DNA of 64,000 bases from Antarctobacter aquimaris. Lineage in GTDB: Bacteria > Pseudomonadota > Alphaproteobacteria > Rhodobacterales > Rhodobacteraceae. The position numbers and the translations under genes are program-made. Shown piece by piece: positions 17,332 through 25,433 of this stretch. Position 1 is the first letter of the stretch; each line of letters begins with the position of its first letter. The stretch lies in NCBI RefSeq assembly GCF_900184945.1, contig NZ_FXYF01000016.1:1-64000 (forward strand), written 5' to 3'. The notes under the pieces were generated by a model. That model made no database searches and was not told where the DNA came from. It was given only the letters and a program-made list of their open reading frames with translations.

Positions 17332-17452
17332 CGCCGCAAGGCGCGCTCTTGAATTCGCGCCGTAAGGCGCGCCCAGGAACTTTCGCCGCAAGGCGCGCTC
17401 AGATTCCTCCGCCGCAAGGCGCGCTCAGATCCCTCCGCCGCATGGCGCGCCC
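17332..17452. repeat. Five-copy 26-bp tandem hairpin repeat
   Basis: Units start at 17332, 17358, 17384, 17410 and 17436, an exact 26-base period. Each has a 17-base core of the form CGCCGCAAGGCGCGCTC followed by a variable 9-base spacer. Every core folds as CGCC-loop-GGCG with the loop GCAA, GTAA, GCAA, GCAA or GCAT. Four of the five are GNRA-type tetraloops, and some stems extend to GCGCC/GGCGC. The array ends about 85 bases before the next start codon. Confidence 0.85.
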
Positions 17453-17535
17453 GACCGCACTCGACGCCCCTCCGATTTGCCGTCTTGCCATGACAGGACA
17501 AGCCCCTATGCTGCGCCCAACCCAGAGGTGCTGCA

Positions 17536-20106
17536 GTGCAGAAACCCGACAGCCAGAACCCGCACGTGACGCTGATCACGTCCGACGCGCCGATGTCGAC
17601 GCCCACCCACGGCGGCCGCGCCAAGTGCCTGCAGCGGCTGGTCCGGCTGGACCTGCCGGTGCCACGCACCGTCGCGCTGTCGTTCGATGCGGTGCACCGC
17701 ATCGCCGCCGGCACCTTCCCGGACATGGCGGCCCTGATTGCCGCCTTCGACCCGGCGGCGCTGCTCTGCGTGCGCCCCTCCTCGGCCGACCCGGACTGGG
17801 GCGGCCCCGGCGCGATCCTCAACATCGGCATGAACGACGCGCGCTTCGTCGATCTCGCCGACGAGATCGGCCAGGAGGCCGCCGCCGCGCTCTACCTGCG
17901 CTTCGTGCAGGCCTACGCGATCCATGTCGCCCGGCTCGACCCCGACCATTTCGACGAGATCGAGGACAGTGGCACTGCCGGCCTCTCGGCCGCGCTGCGC
18001 GCGTACGAGGACGAGGCCGAGGAACCCTTTCCGCAGGACCCCGCCCAACAGCTGCGCGAGGTGCTGCGCTCCATGGCCCGCGCCTGGGAGGGCACCACCG
18101 CGCGCCTGCTGCGCCAGGCAAAAGGCGCGCCGGTCGACGCCGGTCTGGGCCTCGTGGTGCAGGAAATGGCGCTGGGCTTCGGCGGCCAGGGCGAATGCGG
18201 CTCGGGCGTGCTGCAACTGGTGCACCCGGAAACCGGCCAGCGCCAGATCACCGGGCGGTACCTCAGCCAGAGCCAGGGCCGCGAGGCGCTGCGCCACGGC
18301 AGCGCCAGCCTCTACCTGACGCGTGACCCGCGCGGCCCCTCGCTCGAGGAACTGGCGCCCGAGGCCTTTGCCGCGCTCAAGGCCGACGCCGAGCTGATGC
18401 GCCGCAAGCTGCGTGCCGAGATGCAGATCGAGTTCACCATCCAGAACGGACAGCTGCACATCCTCGACGGCGTGCGGGTCAAGGCCAGCGCCCGCGCCGC
18501 CCTCCAGATCGCCGTGCGGCTGGCCGAAGAGGGCATCATCACCCCCGACGACGCCGTGCTGCGGATCGAACCGCGCGCCGTGTCCGAACTGCTGCACCGC
18601 CAGATCGCGCCGGGGGCGGAACGCCGGGTGATCGGCCGCGGCGTGGCCGCCTCGCCGGGCGCGGCCACCGGGCGGATCGTGTTTTCCTCGTCCGAGGCGC
18701 AGGCCAGCGCCGCGCGCGGCGAACCCTGCATCCTGGTGCGGCGCGAAACCTCGCCCGAGGACATCCGCGGCATGCACGCCGCCGTGGGCGTGCTGACCGA
18801 GCGCGGCGGCATGACCAGCCACGCCGCGGTGATCGGCCGCGGCCTGGGCCTGCCCTGCGTCGTGGGCGCGGCGCGCATGACCTTTGACCTGCAACGCAGG
18901 ACGATCGAGGGCGAGAACGGCAAGCGCTACCGCGAGGGCGAGACCATCACGCTCGACGGCACCTCGGGCGAGGTGCTGGAGGGCAGCCCCGAAACCATCG
19001 AGGCCGCGCTCGAAGGCGCCTTTCACACCCTGATGGGCTGGGCCGACCAGGCGCGCGACATCGGCGTGCGCGCCAATGCCGACACCCCCGCCGATGCCGC
19101 CACCGCGCGCCACTTTGCCGCCGAGGGGATCGGGCTCTGCCGGACCGAGCACATGTTCTTCGAGGCGGACCGCATCACGCCGATGCGCGAGATGATCTTT
19201 GCCGACACGCCGGAGGACCGGCAGGCCGCGCTGGCCCTGCTGCTGCCCATGCAACGCAAGGATTTCACCGAGCTTTTCCGCATCATGGAGGGGCTTCCGG
19301 TCTGCATCCGGCTGTTTGACCCGCCGCTGCACGAATTCCTGCCGACCGACCGCGCCGGCCTGCGCGCCCTCGCCGAGGCGCTGGACCTGCCGGTGTCGGA
19401 CGTGACCCGCCGGGTCGAGGCGATGGGCGAATACAACCCCATGCTGGGCCTGCGCGGCGTGCGGCTGGGCATCACCGTTCCCGAGATCTACGACATGCAG
19501 GCCCGCGCCATCTTCGAGGCGACGCTGGACGCCAGCCGCGAGGGCGCGCCGGTGGTGCCCGAGATCATGCTGCCGCTGGTTTCGGCCAAGCGCGAGGTCG
19601 AACTGGTGCGCGCCCGCATCGAGGCCGTCGCCGCCGCCGTCAAGACCGAGCGCGGGCGCGGCTTTACCTACCGGCTCGGCGTCATGGTCGAGACCCCGCG
19701 CGCCTGCCTGCGCGCCGACGAGATCGCGCCCTATTCGCAGTTCCTGTCCTTCGGCACCAACGACCTGACGCAGATGACCTACGGGCTGTCGCGCGACGAC
19801 GCCGGGCGCTTCATGTCGGACTACGTCAGCCAGGGCGTGTTCCGCGAGGACCCGTTCCATGTCCTGGACGTGGACGGCGTGGGCGAGCTGATCGCCACCG
19901 GCGTGCAGCGCGGCCGCTCGACCAACCGCACCGTCACCCTGTCGATCTGCGGCGAACACGGCGGCAACCCCGAATCGATTGCCTTCTGCCGCGCCGCGGG
20001 GATGGATTACGTCAGCTGCTCGCCCTTCCGGGTGCCCGTCGCGCGGCTGGCCGCGGCGCACCTGGCGCTGAAGGACCGCGGCCTGCAAGGCCCCCCGAAA
20101 CGCTAG
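17536..20106 (+). CDS. PEP-binding protein, pyruvate phosphate dikinase-like with degenerate ATP half
   Basis: An 856-aa relative of pyruvate, phosphate dikinase, which interconverts pyruvate+ATP+Pi and PEP+AMP+PPi. The swivelling His domain is intact (GGMTSHAAVIGRGLGLPC, His ~429), as is the PEP domain: EGIGLCRTEHMFFE, DPPLHEFLP, GVMVETPRAC, FGTNDLTQMTYG and Cys ~805 in ICGEHGGNP. The N-terminal ATP-grasp part is divergent. The GGKGxN start reads GGRAKC (~26-31), and the QTRxGKR ATP motif reads DGVRVKA (~310-316). It may therefore not be a standard PPDK. The start is GTG, preceded by AGAGGTG. In this order the gene commonly follows glyS (from memory). Confidence 0.8.
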   Translation: MQKPDSQNPHVTLITSDAPMSTPTHGGRAKCLQRLVRLDLPVPRTVALSFDAVHRIAAGTFPDMAALIAAFDPAALLCVRPSSADPDWGGPGAILNIGMNDARFVDLADEIGQEAAAALYLRFVQAYAIHVARLDPDHFDEIEDSGTAGLSAALRAYEDEAEEPFPQDPAQQLREVLRSMARAWEGTTARLLRQAKGAPVDAGLGLVVQEMALGFGGQGECGSGVLQLVHPETGQRQITGRYLSQSQGREALRHGSASLYLTRDPRGPSLEELAPEAFAALKADAELMRRKLRAEMQIEFTIQNGQLHILDGVRVKASARAALQIAVRLAEEGIITPDDAVLRIEPRAVSELLHRQIAPGAERRVIGRGVAASPGAATGRIVFSSSEAQASAARGEPCILVRRETSPEDIRGMHAAVGVLTERGGMTSHAAVIGRGLGLPCVVGAARMTFDLQRRTIEGENGKRYREGETITLDGTSGEVLEGSPETIEAALEGAFHTLMGWADQARDIGVRANADTPADAATARHFAAEGIGLCRTEHMFFEADRITPMREMIFADTPEDRQAALALLLPMQRKDFTELFRIMEGLPVCIRLFDPPLHEFLPTDRAGLRALAEALDLPVSDVTRRVEAMGEYNPMLGLRGVRLGITVPEIYDMQARAIFEATLDASREGAPVVPEIMLPLVSAKREVELVRARIEAVAAAVKTERGRGFTYRLGVMVETPRACLRADEIAPYSQFLSFGTNDLTQMTYGLSRDDAGRFMSDYVSQGVFREDPFHVLDVDGVGELIATGVQRGRSTNRTVTLSICGEHGGNPESIAFCRAAGMDYVSCSPFRVPVARLAAAHLALKDRGLQGPPKR

Positions 20107-20154
20107 TCAGACAAGGCGGATTCGCATTCCGCGGCCGCTGACCGAAAGCGCCCG

Positions 20155-20180
20155 CCGCGTCCCGGAGTCGCGGCCTTTTT
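20155..20180 (+). terminator. Possible terminator after the PEP-binding gene
   Basis: CCGCG (20155-20159) and CGCGG (20169-20173) make a short stem followed by CCTTTTT. Short stem, so only moderate support. Confidence 0.4.
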
Positions 20181-20191
20181 GAGCAGACTTT

Positions 20192-20211
20192 ACGAAAAAG
20201 TCATTTTTCGT
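20192..20211. promoter_or_regulatory. AT-rich inverted repeat before the cell wall hydrolase
   Basis: ACGAAAAA-GTCA-TTTTTCGT, a perfect 8-bp inverted repeat in the most AT-rich part of this spacer, 67 bases before the ATG at 20279. Position and composition fit a promoter-proximal operator. No specific regulator can be assigned. Confidence 0.4.
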
Positions 20212-20278
20212 TAATCACTCCCCTGTTGCGTGACGTGAGGCACCACGCAGCGCATGTCTGTACTAGGGGAACTTTGAC

Positions 20279-20962
20279 ATGATTGTGCTGACCACAGCCC
20301 TGCGCCGTGGCCTTGTCCTTGCGGTCCTTTCACTCGCATTCGGTACTTCGGCCCTGCTCTCTTCACCGGCTTTCGCCGACCCGTCCCGCACCGCCCAGGC
20401 CCTGCTGTCGCTGGAAGACCGCGCACTGGCGCGCGTCGGCAATGCTCATCTCAAGGGGCTGGTGACGCCGGTCCCGGTGGCCGCCACAGGCCCGGTCAAG
20501 GGTGGCGCCAAGCTGCGCTATGACGACCGCTGGCTGGCCACCCAGCCGCAGCCGCAGGGCGGCGACCAGTGGCGCTGCCTGGCCGAGGCGCTGTATTTCG
20601 AGGCCCGCGGCGAAACCGTCGAGGGGCTGTTCGCGGTCTCCGAGGTGATCCTGAACCGCGTCGCGTCCAAGCGGTTTCCGAACAGCATCTGCGGCGTCGT
20701 GAACCAGGGCACCGGGCGCAAGTTCGCCTGCCAGTTCACCTACACCTGCGACGGCCGCCCCGAGAACATCGACGACCGCCGCGCCTGGGAACGGGTGGGC
20801 AAGGTCGCCCGCGCGATGCTGGACGGCGCACCGCGCGCCCTGACCAAGGGCGCCACGCATTACCACGCCACCTGGGTCCACCCGGACTGGGCGCGCAAGT
20901 ACACCAAGACCTACGCCCACGGCGTGCACATCTTCTACCGCCACACCTGGGGCGGTTCCTGA
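20279..20962 (+). CDS. SleB-type cell wall hydrolase
   Basis: A 227-aa exported protein: a signal peptide (residues ~1-32, cut near FADP), a short linker, then a Hydrolase_2/SleB-like domain from ~95 to the end. Seen motifs are CLAEALYFEARGE (with the catalytic-type Glu), AVSEVILNRV, FPNSICGVV, CQFTYTCDG and KGATHYHATWVHPDWA. This family cleaves peptidoglycan glycan strands as lytic transglycosylase or amidase-type enzymes. Action in the periplasm is inferred. GGGGAA lies 7 bases before the ATG. It is preceded by an AT-rich spacer with an inverted repeat. Confidence 0.9.
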   Translation: MIVLTTALRRGLVLAVLSLAFGTSALLSSPAFADPSRTAQALLSLEDRALARVGNAHLKGLVTPVPVAATGPVKGGAKLRYDDRWLATQPQPQGGDQWRCLAEALYFEARGETVEGLFAVSEVILNRVASKRFPNSICGVVNQGTGRKFACQFTYTCDGRPENIDDRRAWERVGKVARAMLDGAPRALTKGATHYHATWVHPDWARKYTKTYAHGVHIFYRHTWGGS

Positions 20963-21058
20963 CCGCGTCGCACTCGAGACAAGAAAGGGCGCGCCCGGCT
21001 TGCCGTGGCGCGCCTGTTTCGTCTATCGCGGGGCGACACACGACAAAAGGGGCCGCCC

Positions 21059-21997
21059 ATGGCCAGTGACATCCGCCTCGCCTTTTCCCACCCTTCCGAG
21101 CGCAGCATCGCCACCGCGGGCGACACCCCGCATGACCGGATCTCGGTCCGCGATATGGTGGTCGAGGCGGACATCGGCGCGTTCCAGGCCGAACGCGGCC
21201 ACAAGCAGCGCCTGCGCTTCAACGTGGTGGTCGAGGTCATCCCCTTCACCGGGCCGCGCGACGACGATGTCGACCGCATCCTGTCCTACGACCGGGTGAC
21301 GGAGGCGATCACGCACGAACTGGCCGCCGAGCGGCTGAACCTGCTGGAGACGCTGGCCGAACGCGTCGCCGAACGCATCCTGCTGGAACCCCAGGCCCTG
21401 CGCACCTTTGTCCGCATCGAAAAGCTGGACCGTGGCCCCGGCGCGCTGGGGGTCGAGATCGTGCGGTCACGCCGCGATGTCGCCGGCCATCTCGACGCCA
21501 TGGCGCAGGAAATGGCCTCGGCGCGGCCGCATCCGCGCGTCGTCTACCTGTCCAACGCCGCCATCGCCGACCCGCGGCTGTCGGACTGGCTGGATGCGCT
21601 CGAGGCGCAGCCCGCGCCGCTGATCCTCTGCGTCGGCCGGCCCGATGCCGCCGCCCCGCAGACCGGCCACAGGATGACCCAGCGCCGGATCGACCTGCTG
21701 TCGATCGAACAGAACGGCTGGTGCCTGGCCGCGCGCGACGCCCGCGCCAAGGTCGTCGTCACAAGGACCGAACTGGACTGGGCGATGAAGAACGGCCAGA
21801 TCTGCGTCTGGGCGCCGTCCAAGATCGTGCTGGACGCCACCCAGGGCCCCAGGGCGCAACCGGGCGACTCGGTCGCGCTGGCGGCCTGGTTCGCCGGCGA
21901 GATGGAGGCGCGTGAACTTCTGGTCATCGGCGAAGACCTGCCGGAAACGCCCCCGGTGGCGGCGCGCGCGGTACACCCCGGCGATGCCCTGTTCTGA
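21059..21997 (+). CDS. folB: Dihydroneopterin aldolase with long C-terminal extension
   Basis: A 312-aa protein. The first ~135 residues match FolB, which splits dihydroneopterin to 6-hydroxymethyl-dihydropterin and glycolaldehyde in folate synthesis: ISVRDMVVEADIGAFQAER, KQRLRFNVVVEV, DRILSYDRVTEAI and RLNLLETLAERVAE. FolB is normally ~120 aa. The remaining ~175 residues (RPHPRVVYLSNAAIADPRLS to the end) are a second domain I do not recognise. The frame opens at 21005, but AAAAGGGG before the ATG at 21059 favours that start. folP follows 39 bases downstream. Confidence 0.88.
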   Translation: MASDIRLAFSHPSERSIATAGDTPHDRISVRDMVVEADIGAFQAERGHKQRLRFNVVVEVIPFTGPRDDDVDRILSYDRVTEAITHELAAERLNLLETLAERVAERILLEPQALRTFVRIEKLDRGPGALGVEIVRSRRDVAGHLDAMAQEMASARPHPRVVYLSNAAIADPRLSDWLDALEAQPAPLILCVGRPDAAAPQTGHRMTQRRIDLLSIEQNGWCLAARDARAKVVVTRTELDWAMKNGQICVWAPSKIVLDATQGPRAQPGDSVALAAWFAGEMEARELLVIGEDLPETPPVAARAVHPGDALF

Positions 21998-22036
21998 CCG
22001 CTTGCCAAGTCGGCGCGGATCGGTCAACCAGTCGCC

Positions 22037-23050
22037 ATGAGCGCCTATTTCCGCCCGATTGTCCGGCATGACCATCCGCGTCCGGCCAAGGCCCTGCCCC
22101 TCGCGGGCAGCAAGCACTGGTTTGTCGAGGCGGTCCGCCACACGCGCGACGCCCCGCCCGAAACCGTCCCGCTGAGCGAGATCCCCGCGACCACGGTCGA
22201 GCGGCTGAGCGCGCCGCGCGCGCCGATCGCGGGGCTGACTTTCGACGCGCCGCGGGTGATGGGCATCCTGAACGTCACGCCGGACAGCTTTTCCGACGGC
22301 GGGCGGCACCAGACCGCCGCGCGCGCGGTGCAGCAGGCGCAGTTGATGGCCGAGGCCGGCGCCAGCATCATCGACGTCGGCGGCGAAAGCACGCGCCCCG
22401 GCGCCCTGCCCGTCCCGCGCGAGGCCGAGATCGCAAGGGTCGAGCCGGTGATCACCGCGCTGGCCCGCGACCTGGATATCCCGATCTCGATCGACACCCG
22501 CAAGTCCAGCGTGGCCGACGCCGCCGTGAGCGCGGGCGCGGTGCTGGTCAACGATGTCTCGGGCTTCACCTACGACCCCATGCTGGCGCGCTACTGCCGC
22601 GACCAGGGGCTGGCGGTCTGCGTCATGCACGCGCGCGGCGACCCCGAGACCATGCAGGACGATCCGCGCTACGACGACGTGCTGCTGGACGTCTACGATT
22701 TCCTCGCCGCGCAGGTCGCCATGCTGGAGGAAACCGGCATCCCCCGCGCGCGCATCATCGTCGATCCGGGCATCGGCTTTGGCAAGCGGATCGAACACAA
22801 CCTGACGCTGCTGCGCGATGTGTCGCTGTTTCATGCCATCGGCTGCCCGGTGCTGGTGGGGGCCTCGCGCAAGGGCTTTATCGGCAAGATCACCGGCGCC
22901 AACCCCGCGTCCGAACGTGTGAGCGGCTCGGTCGCCGCAGCGCTCTGGGTGGCGGCGCAGGGGGTCCAGATCGTCCGCGTCCACGACGTGAAAGAAACCG
23001 TTCAGGCGCTCGCCACGTGCCACGCCATCTGCAAGGGAAGTTTTCCATGA
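22037..23050 (+). CDS. folP: Dihydropteroate synthase
   Basis: A 337-aa enzyme that joins p-aminobenzoate to hydroxymethyl-dihydropterin pyrophosphate, the sulfonamide target. Diagnostic motifs are [42 protein letters not shown] and [11 protein letters not shown]. An N-terminal extension of ~70 residues before the barrel makes it longer than E. coli FolP (282 aa). Its TGA overlaps the glmM ATG (ATGA at 23047-23050), so translation is coupled. No folK is visible in the window. Confidence 0.96.
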   Translation: MSAYFRPIVRHDHPRPAKALPLAGSKHWFVEAVRHTRDAPPETVPLSEIPATTVERLSAPRAPIAGLTFDAPRVMGILNVTPDSFSDGGRHQTAARAVQQAQLMAEAGASIIDVGGESTRPGALPVPREAEIARVEPVITALARDLDIPISIDTRKSSVADAAVSAGAVLVNDVSGFTYDPMLARYCRDQGLAVCVMHARGDPETMQDDPRYDDVLLDVYDFLAAQVAMLEETGIPRARIIVDPGIGFGKRIEHNLTLLRDVSLFHAIGCPVLVGASRKGFIGKITGANPASERVSGSVAAALWVAAQGVQIVRVHDVKETVQALATCHAICKGSFP

Positions 23051-24396
23051 GCCGCAAGCTGTTCGGAACCGACGGGGTGCGCGGCACCGCCAACACCTAC
23101 CCGATGACCGCCGAGATGGCGCTGATGCTGGGGGCTGCGGTGGGCCGCTATTTCCGCAATGAACACGAGGGCGTGCACCGCGTTGTGATCGGCAAGGACA
23201 CCCGGCTGTCGGGCTACATGTTCGAGAACGCGCTGACCGCTGGCTTGACCTCGACCGGGATGAACGTGCTGCTGCTGGGCCCGGTGCCGACACCGGCGGT
23301 GGGGCTGCTGACCACCTCGATGCGGGCCGACCTCGGCATCATGATCTCGGCCAGCCACAACCCGGCCTCGGACAACGGGATCAAGTTCTTCGGCCCCGAC
23401 GGCTTCAAGCTGTCGGACGCGGTCGAGGCCGAGATCGAGGCGCTGGTCGAGGCCGGCGTGCGCCCGGCGATGCCGAACAACATCGGCCGCGCCAAGCGGA
23501 TCGACGACGGCCGCTTTCGCTACCAGGAACGGGTCAAGAGCACGCTGCCGCACGGGCTGCGGCTGGACGGGCTCAAGGTGGTGATCGACTGCGCCAACGG
23601 CGCCGCCTACAAGACCGCCCCCGAGGTGCTGTGGGAACTGGGCGCCGACGTGGTGGCCGTGGGGACCGAGCCCAACGGTCTGAACATCAACGAGAACTGC
23701 GGCTCGACCAAACCCGCCGCCGCGGCCGAGGCGGTGCGCCGGCACGGCGCCGACGTGGGCCTGTGCCTGGACGGCGACGCCGACCGCATCATCCTGATCG
23801 ACGAAAAGGGCCAGGTGGCCGACGGCGACCAGGTCATGGCGCTGCTGGCCGCCCGCTGGGCCGAGGACGACCGGCTGCGCGGCGGCACGCTGGTGGCCAC
23901 GGTGATGTCCAACCTCGGGCTGGAACGTTTTCTGACGGACCGCGGCTTGCGGTTGGAGCGGACGCAGGTCGGCGACCGCTACGTGGTCGAGGCGATGCGC
24001 GCGGGCGGCTGGAACCTGGGCGGCGAACAGTCCGGCCACATCGTGATGACCGACTACGCCACCACCGGCGACGGGCTGATGGCCGGGTTGCAATTCCTGG
24101 CCGAGATGCGCCGCACCGGGCGGCGAGCGTCGGAACTGGCGCAGAGCTTTACCCGCGTGCCACAGATGCTGAAGAACGTGCGCTATGCCGCCGGGCAGCT
24201 GCCGCTGGACGCCGACAGCGTGCAAAGAGCGATTTCGGAGGCCGAGGGGCGGCTGAACGGCAAGGGGCGGCTGCTGATCCGCAAGTCCGGCACCGAGCCG
24301 CTGATCCGTGTCATGGCCGAATGCGAGGACGAGGGCCTGCTGGCCCAGGTGGTCAACGGCATCGTGGCCGAGGTCGAGGCGGTCACCGTCGCCTGA
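23047..24396 (+). CDS. glmM: Phosphoglucosamine mutase
   Basis: A 449-aa enzyme converting glucosamine-6-P to glucosamine-1-P for UDP-GlcNAc, hence peptidoglycan and LPS. Visible are [11 protein letters not shown] at the start, the phospho-Ser loop [20 protein letters not shown], the metal loop DGDADR and the phosphate loop [12 protein letters not shown]. The frame opens at 23017, but the ATG at 23047 matches the family start and overlaps the folP stop by 4 bases, with AAGGGAAG upstream. The folP-glmM pair is conserved widely in proteobacteria. Confidence 0.97.
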   Translation: MSRKLFGTDGVRGTANTYPMTAEMALMLGAAVGRYFRNEHEGVHRVVIGKDTRLSGYMFENALTAGLTSTGMNVLLLGPVPTPAVGLLTTSMRADLGIMISASHNPASDNGIKFFGPDGFKLSDAVEAEIEALVEAGVRPAMPNNIGRAKRIDDGRFRYQERVKSTLPHGLRLDGLKVVIDCANGAAYKTAPEVLWELGADVVAVGTEPNGLNINENCGSTKPAAAAEAVRRHGADVGLCLDGDADRIILIDEKGQVADGDQVMALLAARWAEDDRLRGGTLVATVMSNLGLERFLTDRGLRLERTQVGDRYVVEAMRAGGWNLGGEQSGHIVMTDYATTGDGLMAGLQFLAEMRRTGRRASELAQSFTRVPQMLKNVRYAAGQLPLDADSVQRAISEAEGRLNGKGRLLIRKSGTEPLIRVMAECEDEGLLAQVVNGIVAEVEAVTVA

Positions 24397-24434
24397 CCCC
24401 CGCCTTGGTGCAAACGCCGGTCGTCTCGCGGGGA

Positions 24435-24587
24435 AACGCGCTTCGAAGCGCGTTCCAAGGGCGTTCGAACGCCCTTGCCCCCGCCCCTGACCACCGGCTG
24501 CCGGTATGGTCATGTCTGCTCTGCACGGCAGGGCGTCGGGGTCCTGGCCTCGGAGCCTGTGCAATAAAGGGCGTTCGAACGCCCTTT
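24435..24587. terminator. Cluster of TTCGAA-centred palindromes between convergent genes
   Basis: Three perfect palindromes lie here. AACGCGCTTCGAAGCGCGTT is at 24435-24454 and AAGGGCGTTCGAACGCCCTT at 24457-24476. The latter's core is repeated and extended by one A/T pair at 24566-24587. They sit between the glmM stop (24396) and the end of the convergent minus-strand gene (24600). A bidirectional terminator or intergenic repeat role is inferred. Confidence 0.6.
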
Positions 24588-24599
24588 CCCGCCCTCAGG

Positions 24600-25121
24600 C
24601 TATCGCGCCGCCCGACGCCGGAACGGTGTTGTCATCATCCACCAGGCGTTGCGCAGGATCGCAAAGGCCAGCGCAAGCGTCGCCCAACCCGCAAGAAACC
24701 CGGTGCCTGCAAAGATCGCGCCCTCGAAACTCGCCGGAACTGCGGGTTTGAACACCTCCCAGGCGCGCTCGGCCACCTCGCGGTCGGGTGTCGCCTCAAA
24801 TGCCAGCCGCGCGCGCATGAAGGGCCCTGCCCCCTCCAGCCTCTCCAGTGCCTGCGCCAGCCGCGCATGACGGGCGATGTCCTCGGCGATGTGCCCGGCC
24901 TGCATCCGCGCCTTGTCGCCCTCTTCCGCCAGCGCGGCCAGATAGGCCTCCAGCGGCATCCCCGCCCCGGCCGCGTCGGCCTCGTAGCGCGCCACCTGCC
25001 GACCCAGCTCGTCCACCGCGCCGCCCAGCCGCTGCATGTACTGCTGCGAGAACTCGGGGAACTGCGACAGGCCCAGCGCGCCCGTCAGCGCCCCGGCCAG
25101 GGCCACCAGTCTCAGCAACAT
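24600..25121 (-). CDS. DUF2937-like membrane protein
   Basis: A 173-aa protein with a hydrophobic N-terminus (MLLRLVALAGALTGALGL), a charged helical middle that looks periplasmic (FSQQYMQRLGGAVDELGRQV), and one C-terminal membrane segment (GTGFLAGWATLALAFAILRN) followed by RRRAAR. It resembles the DUF2937 family; function unknown. The open frame extends to 25367, but GGGAGG 8 bases before the ATG at 25121 sets the start. The gene is monocistronic, convergent with glmM. Confidence 0.75.
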   Translation of the reverse strand: MLLRLVALAGALTGALGLSQFPEFSQQYMQRLGGAVDELGRQVARYEADAAGAGMPLEAYLAALAEEGDKARMQAGHIAEDIARHARLAQALERLEGAGPFMRARLAFEATPDREVAERAWEVFKPAVPASFEGAIFAGTGFLAGWATLALAFAILRNAWWMMTTPFRRRAAR

Positions 25122-25433
25122 CCGCTCGCCTCCCGCCGCTTTGCCGCGATCTCTGGACGCATGGTGCCAGAGCGCGCCGCGCGGGGCGAGGGCAAATCCC
25201 TCGGTCGGCGAAAACCGCCCGCGGTCCGGCAGGAAAAGCGATGTCCAGGACGGTGCCGTCCATGCAACGGGCACGGTCGCGCAGCGAAACCCCGGGAGCC
25301 ATGGCCGCCCGACCGCGCTGCCCGCTGCCCCGGAGCCGGGTAGCCGCGCCATCGGATACGGAGACATGGCCGGTCGCCGCCGGACCGCGCGACCAGGGGC
25401 TCGGCCGGCGCCTTCGGTGGCTTGCGCCGCCGA
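25122..25433. other. 312-base spacer without a recognisable gene
   Basis: It lies between the DUF2937-like gene and the end of proS, both on the minus strand. The long open frames through it are GC-bias shadows without family features. I see no RNA gene or repeat. Confidence 0.5.

Larger units (their letters stand above)
16852..17535. other. 684-base gene-free region rich in hairpins and repeats
   Basis: No convincing gene on either strand. The open frames here are low-complexity Arg/Pro/Ala shadows. It holds two CCAGTGG-centred perfect hairpins (16876-16896 and 16997-17019) and a five-copy 26-bp tandem repeat (17332-17452), each listed separately. The stretch 17060-17330 is otherwise unassigned. 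Confidence 0.6.

Noticed and set aside
17332-17452. CRISPR array
   Set aside because: The period is exactly 26 bases with only 9-base spacers, the repeats are themselves hairpins, and there are no cas genes. It is a tandem hairpin repeat.
17506-20088. 860-aa minus-strand open frame opposite the PEP-binding gene
   Set aside because: The composition (Gly/His/Arg/Ala/Val-rich) and exact overlap show it is an antisense shadow of a recognised enzyme.
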